Assembly: GCF_016907755.1 (NCBI RefSeq)
Contig: NZ_JAFBCN010000001.1
Coordinates: 1,178,001-1,242,000, forward strand
Origin: Cellulosimicrobium cellulans
GTDB lineage: Bacteria > Actinomycetota > Actinomycetes > Actinomycetales > Cellulomonadaceae
Length of the DNA stretch: 64,000 bases
Direction of reading: 5' to 3'
The translations under genes were made by a program, and so were the position numbers. The notes under the pieces are model-generated. The model was not told where the DNA came from. It ran no database searches and worked only from the letters and a program-made list of their open reading frames with translations. This document shows, piece by piece, positions 61,711 through 64,000 of this stretch; position 1 is the stretch's first letter; every line of letters begins with the position of its first letter.

Positions 61711-64000
61711 GGGGTGGGGGCGTGGGCGAGGACGGCGTCGAGCAGGCGCACGGCGGCGGCCTTCTCGAGCGGGGCGTTGTACGACCCGCACTTGGGGGAC
61801 TGCACGCACGCCGGGCAGCCGTCGTGGCACGGGCAGCGCGCGATGGCGTCCCGCGTGGCGCGCAGCCACGTCGCGCCGAGCTCGTACCCGCGTTCGGCGA
61901 AGCCCGCTCCGCCGGGGTAGGCGTCGTGCACGAACACGGTCGCCTCGCCGGTATCGGCGTGCAGGGCGGTGGAGACGCCGCCGAGGTCCCAGCGGTCGCA
62001 CGTCGCGAGGAGCGGCAGGAGGCCGATCGACGCGTGCTCGGCGGCGTGCAGCGCGCCGGGCAGCTCGTCGGCGTCGACCTCCGCCTCCTCGATCACGGAC
62101 GCGGGGACCGTCCACCAGACGGCCATGGTCGGCAGCGTGCGCTCGGGGAGGTCGAGCGTCTCGGTGCCGAGCACCTGCAGGTCGGGCAGGCGGCGGCGCT
62201 GGAAGCTCACGACCTGCGAGCACACGTCGACCGGGCCGTAGCCCCAGCCGACGGGTCCCCAGGACCGCTCGACGACCTCGCGCCCCGCCGCGACGTCGCC
62301 GTCGGCAGGGTCGTCGACGATCGTGATGGACGTCGTGGACCGCGACCACGTCCCGTGGTCGACGTCCTGGCGGCGCACGAGCGCGACGTGGTCGGTCAGG
62401 TCGAGGTGCTCGACGACGTAGGTGCGGCCCTGGTGGACGTACACCGCGCCGTCGTGCACGGACCCGTCCGCGGACGCGGCGTCGACCGTGCCGAGCAGCC
62501 GGCCGGTGCGGGCCTCGGCGACCCGTACGGGCGCGCCGCCAGAGCCGCGCAGGTCCGTCATGCCCGACGCGGGCTGCGCGTGCGTCCAGTACCAGCCGGA
62601 CGCGCGACGGCGCAGCGCGCCCCGGGCGACGAGCACGTCGAGCAGGCCGCGCACGGCGTCGGGGTCGCCGAACGCCGCGAGGTCGTCGGAGCGCAGCGGG
62701 TTCTCGGCCGCGGCCGCGCACAAGTGGGGCGCGAGGACGTAGGGGTTCGCGGGGTCGAACACGGTCGCCTCGAGCGGGGCGTCGAACACGGCCTCGGGGT
62801 GGTGCACGAGGAAGGTGTCGAGCGGGTCCTCCCGGGCGACGAACGCGACGAGGCCGTCGGCGCCCGCGCGCCCGGCGCGGCCCGCCTGCTGCCACACCGA
62901 CATGCGGGTGCCCGGCCACCCCGCGATGAGGACGGCGTCGAGCCCGGAGATGTCGACGCCGAGCTCGAGCGCGTTGGTCGTCGCGAGGCCCAGGACGTCG
63001 CCCGTGCGCACGGCGTCCTCCAGCTCGCGCCGCTCCTCGGGCAGGTAGCCGCCCCGGTAGGCGGCGACGCGTCGCACGAGCCGCGGGTCGACGACGCGCA
63101 CGCTGTCCTGCGTCTGGACCGCGACCGACTCCGCGCCCCGGCGTGAGCGCGTGAACGCGAGCGTGCGCGCCCCCGCGATGACGAGGTCCGCCAGGAGGTC
63201 GGCTGCCTCGGCGGTCGCGCTGCGTCGCGGGTGCTCCGCCGCGACGTCGACCGTCGTCGGGACGGTCGGGTCGTCCTCGTGACCCTCGGCGGACGCGTCG
63301 GAGGGTCCGGCCGTGGACGCCGCGTCGAAGCCCACGACGACGGGCGGCTCCCACAGCGCGAACGTCTTGCGCCCCGCGGGCGAGGTGTCCTGAGAGACGG
63401 TCACGACGTCGTCGGGCTCGACCCCCACGAGGCGCGCGGCGCTCGTCGCGGGGTCGGCGGTCGTGGCCGACGCGACGACGAACGTCGGCGGCCGGTCGCC
63501 CTCGCGCGCATAGTGGGTGGCGAGGCGCCGCAGGCGTCGCAGGACGAGGGAGACGTGCGCGCCGAACACCCCGCGGTAGGCGTGGCCCTCGTCGACGACG
63601 ACGTAGCGCAGGTCGCGCAGCAGCCGCGACCAGCCGCGGTGGTACGGCAGGAGCGCGAAGTGCAGGAAGTCGGGGTTGGTCAGCACGACGTCGGCGTGCT
63701 CGCGGACCCAGCGCCGCTCGTCCTGCCCGGTGTCGCCGTCGCACGTCGCGACCCGCACGTCGCGCGTCCCCGCGGCGTCGAGCAGCCGCTGGAGCCCCGA
63801 GAGCTGGTCCGCGGCGAGCGCCTTGGTGGGGGACAGGTAGAGCACGGAGCCGCGACGCGCGACCGACTCGATGCGGCCGGGGTCGAGGACGCGCGCGGCG
63901 GCGTCGGCCCGCACCGCCGTGAGCGCGGGCAGCCAGAACGCGAGCGACTTGCCGGACCCCGTGGACGTGGCGAGCGCGACGTGCCGGCCCGACCACGCGG
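61707..64000 (-). CDS. DEAD/DEAH-box helicase with DUF1998 zinc-binding C-terminus (5' end outside window)
   Basis: At least 763 residues of a superfamily 2 helicase; the frame is open to the right edge. Visible motifs are Walker A TSTGSGKSLAFWLPAL at the edge, LYLSPTKALAADQL, DVVLTNPDFLHFALL, Walker B VVVDEGHAYRGVFG, VVASATTADP, RSRRGAESV, ATNALELGVDISGLDAVL and QQAGRAGRAG. The C-terminal CPCHDGCPACVQSPKCG is the four-cysteine DUF1998/MrfA-type cluster. Relatives (MrfA, Rv3649) act in DNA repair after crosslink damage. The gene is a regular neighbour of the tad cluster in actinobacteria. The stop codon lies inside a 21-bp repeat. Confidence 0.92.
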   Translation of the reverse strand, partial: AWSGRHVALATSTGSGKSLAFWLPALTAVRADAAARVLDPGRIESVARRGSVLYLSPTKALAADQLSGLQRLLDAAGTRDVRVATCDGDTGQDERRWVREHADVVLTNPDFLHFALLPYHRGWSRLLRDLRYVVVDEGHAYRGVFGAHVSLVLRRLRRLATHYAREGDRPPTFVVASATTADPATSAARLVGVEPDDVVTVSQDTSPAGRKTFALWEPPVVVGFDAASTAGPSDASAEGHEDDPTVPTTVDVAAEHPRRSATAEAADLLADLVIAGARTLAFTRSRRGAESVAVQTQDSVRVVDPRLVRRVAAYRGGYLPEERRELEDAVRTGDVLGLATTNALELGVDISGLDAVLIAGWPGTRMSVWQQAGRAGRAGADGLVAFVAREDPLDTFLVHHPEAVFDAPLEATVFDPANPYVLAPHLCAAAAENPLRSDDLAAFGDPDAVRGLLDVLVARGALRRRASGWYWTHAQPASGMTDLRGSGGAPVRVAEARTGRLLGTVDAASADGSVHDGAVYVHQGRTYVVEHLDLTDHVALVRRQDVDHGTWSRSTTSITIVDDPADGDVAAGREVVERSWGPVGWGYGPVDVCSQVVSFQRRRLPDLQVLGTETLDLPERTLPTMAVWWTVPASVIEEAEVDADELPGALHAAEHASIGLLPLLATCDRWDLGGVSTALHADTGEATVFVHDAYPGGAGFAERGYELGATWLRATRDAIARCPCHDGCPACVQSPKCGSYNAPLEKAAAVRLLDAVLAHAPTP

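Overview
The window is a very GC-rich, densely coded chromosomal segment of an actinobacterium. The best genus-level guess is Cellulosimicrobium (Micrococcales). Supporting traits are a secreted GH64 beta-1,3-glucanase with a C-terminal ricin-type lectin domain that closely matches, from memory, the Cellulosimicrobium cellulans / Oerskovia xanthineolytica enzyme; a secreted GH5 mannanase with CBM2; mycothiol synthase (mshD); polyphosphate kinase next to a MutT1-type Nudix/phosphatase; a compact actinobacterial tad pilus locus; and frequent GTG starts. No plasmid, phage or IS transposase genes are visible, and one tRNA (Lys, UUU) is present.

Layout. 1-9.8 kb: end of a membrane protein, an M15 D,D-carboxypeptidase with a cellobiose-regulator-like operator upstream, a ThrE-type exporter, a membrane-anchored ABM protein, an MscS channel, and a GDPD-PfkB-SurE operon. 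9.8-17.6 kb: zinc alcohol dehydrogenase, a VanZ-RDD fusion, an unusual two-domain methyltransferase, an ASCH-wHTH protein, a PPOX protein, a DinB protein and RlmC. 17.6-28.6 kb: GH64 glucanase under two operator-like palindromes, small genes, tRNA-Lys, an HesB-like protein without cysteines, an M50 protease, a DEAD-box helicase, MsrB, and a PIG-L deacetylase coupled to a membrane acyltransferase. 28.6-33.5 kb: a MarR-DHA2 efflux pair, a sugar porter and a conserved hypothetical protein.

33.5-45.6 kb: a phosphate block, with a three-unit PHO-box-like element in front of a DUF47-Pit operon, then MutT1, Ppk1 and MshD; next come two MFS transporters, a flavin monooxygenase and a cysteine-rich pentapeptide protein. 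45.7-49.3 kb: secreted mannanase and acetyl-CoA synthetase. 49.5-51.9 kb: a damaged accessory patch in which a truncated LuxR/AAA regulator and a truncated BspA-type surface protein meet tail to tail, followed by a small protein with a SipW-type signal. 52.2-55.7 kb: TrmH-type methyltransferase, malic enzyme and a HAD phosphatase. 55.8-61.5 kb: ssd-tadABC, then an aminoglycoside 3''-phosphotransferase-like gene interrupting the locus, then the pilin and TadE-like genes. The right edge holds most of a DEAD/DUF1998 helicase.

Themes. Polysaccharide degradation genes (glucanase, mannanase) are dispersed, and candidate CebR/LacI-type palindromes precede the glucanase and the M15 peptidase. Phosphate uptake and polyphosphate genes are adjacent. 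Several intergenic regions downstream of genes carry members of recurring repeat families: a 21-bp CTCTACCTCGCGCGACC family, a GATCGGCA family, and GTCGTTC/GAACGAC hairpins. The most interesting accessory features are the tail-to-tail gene truncation near 49.97 kb, the resistance-type gene inside tad, the nucleotidyltransferase-like/methyltransferase fusion near 12.8 kb, and the repeat families.
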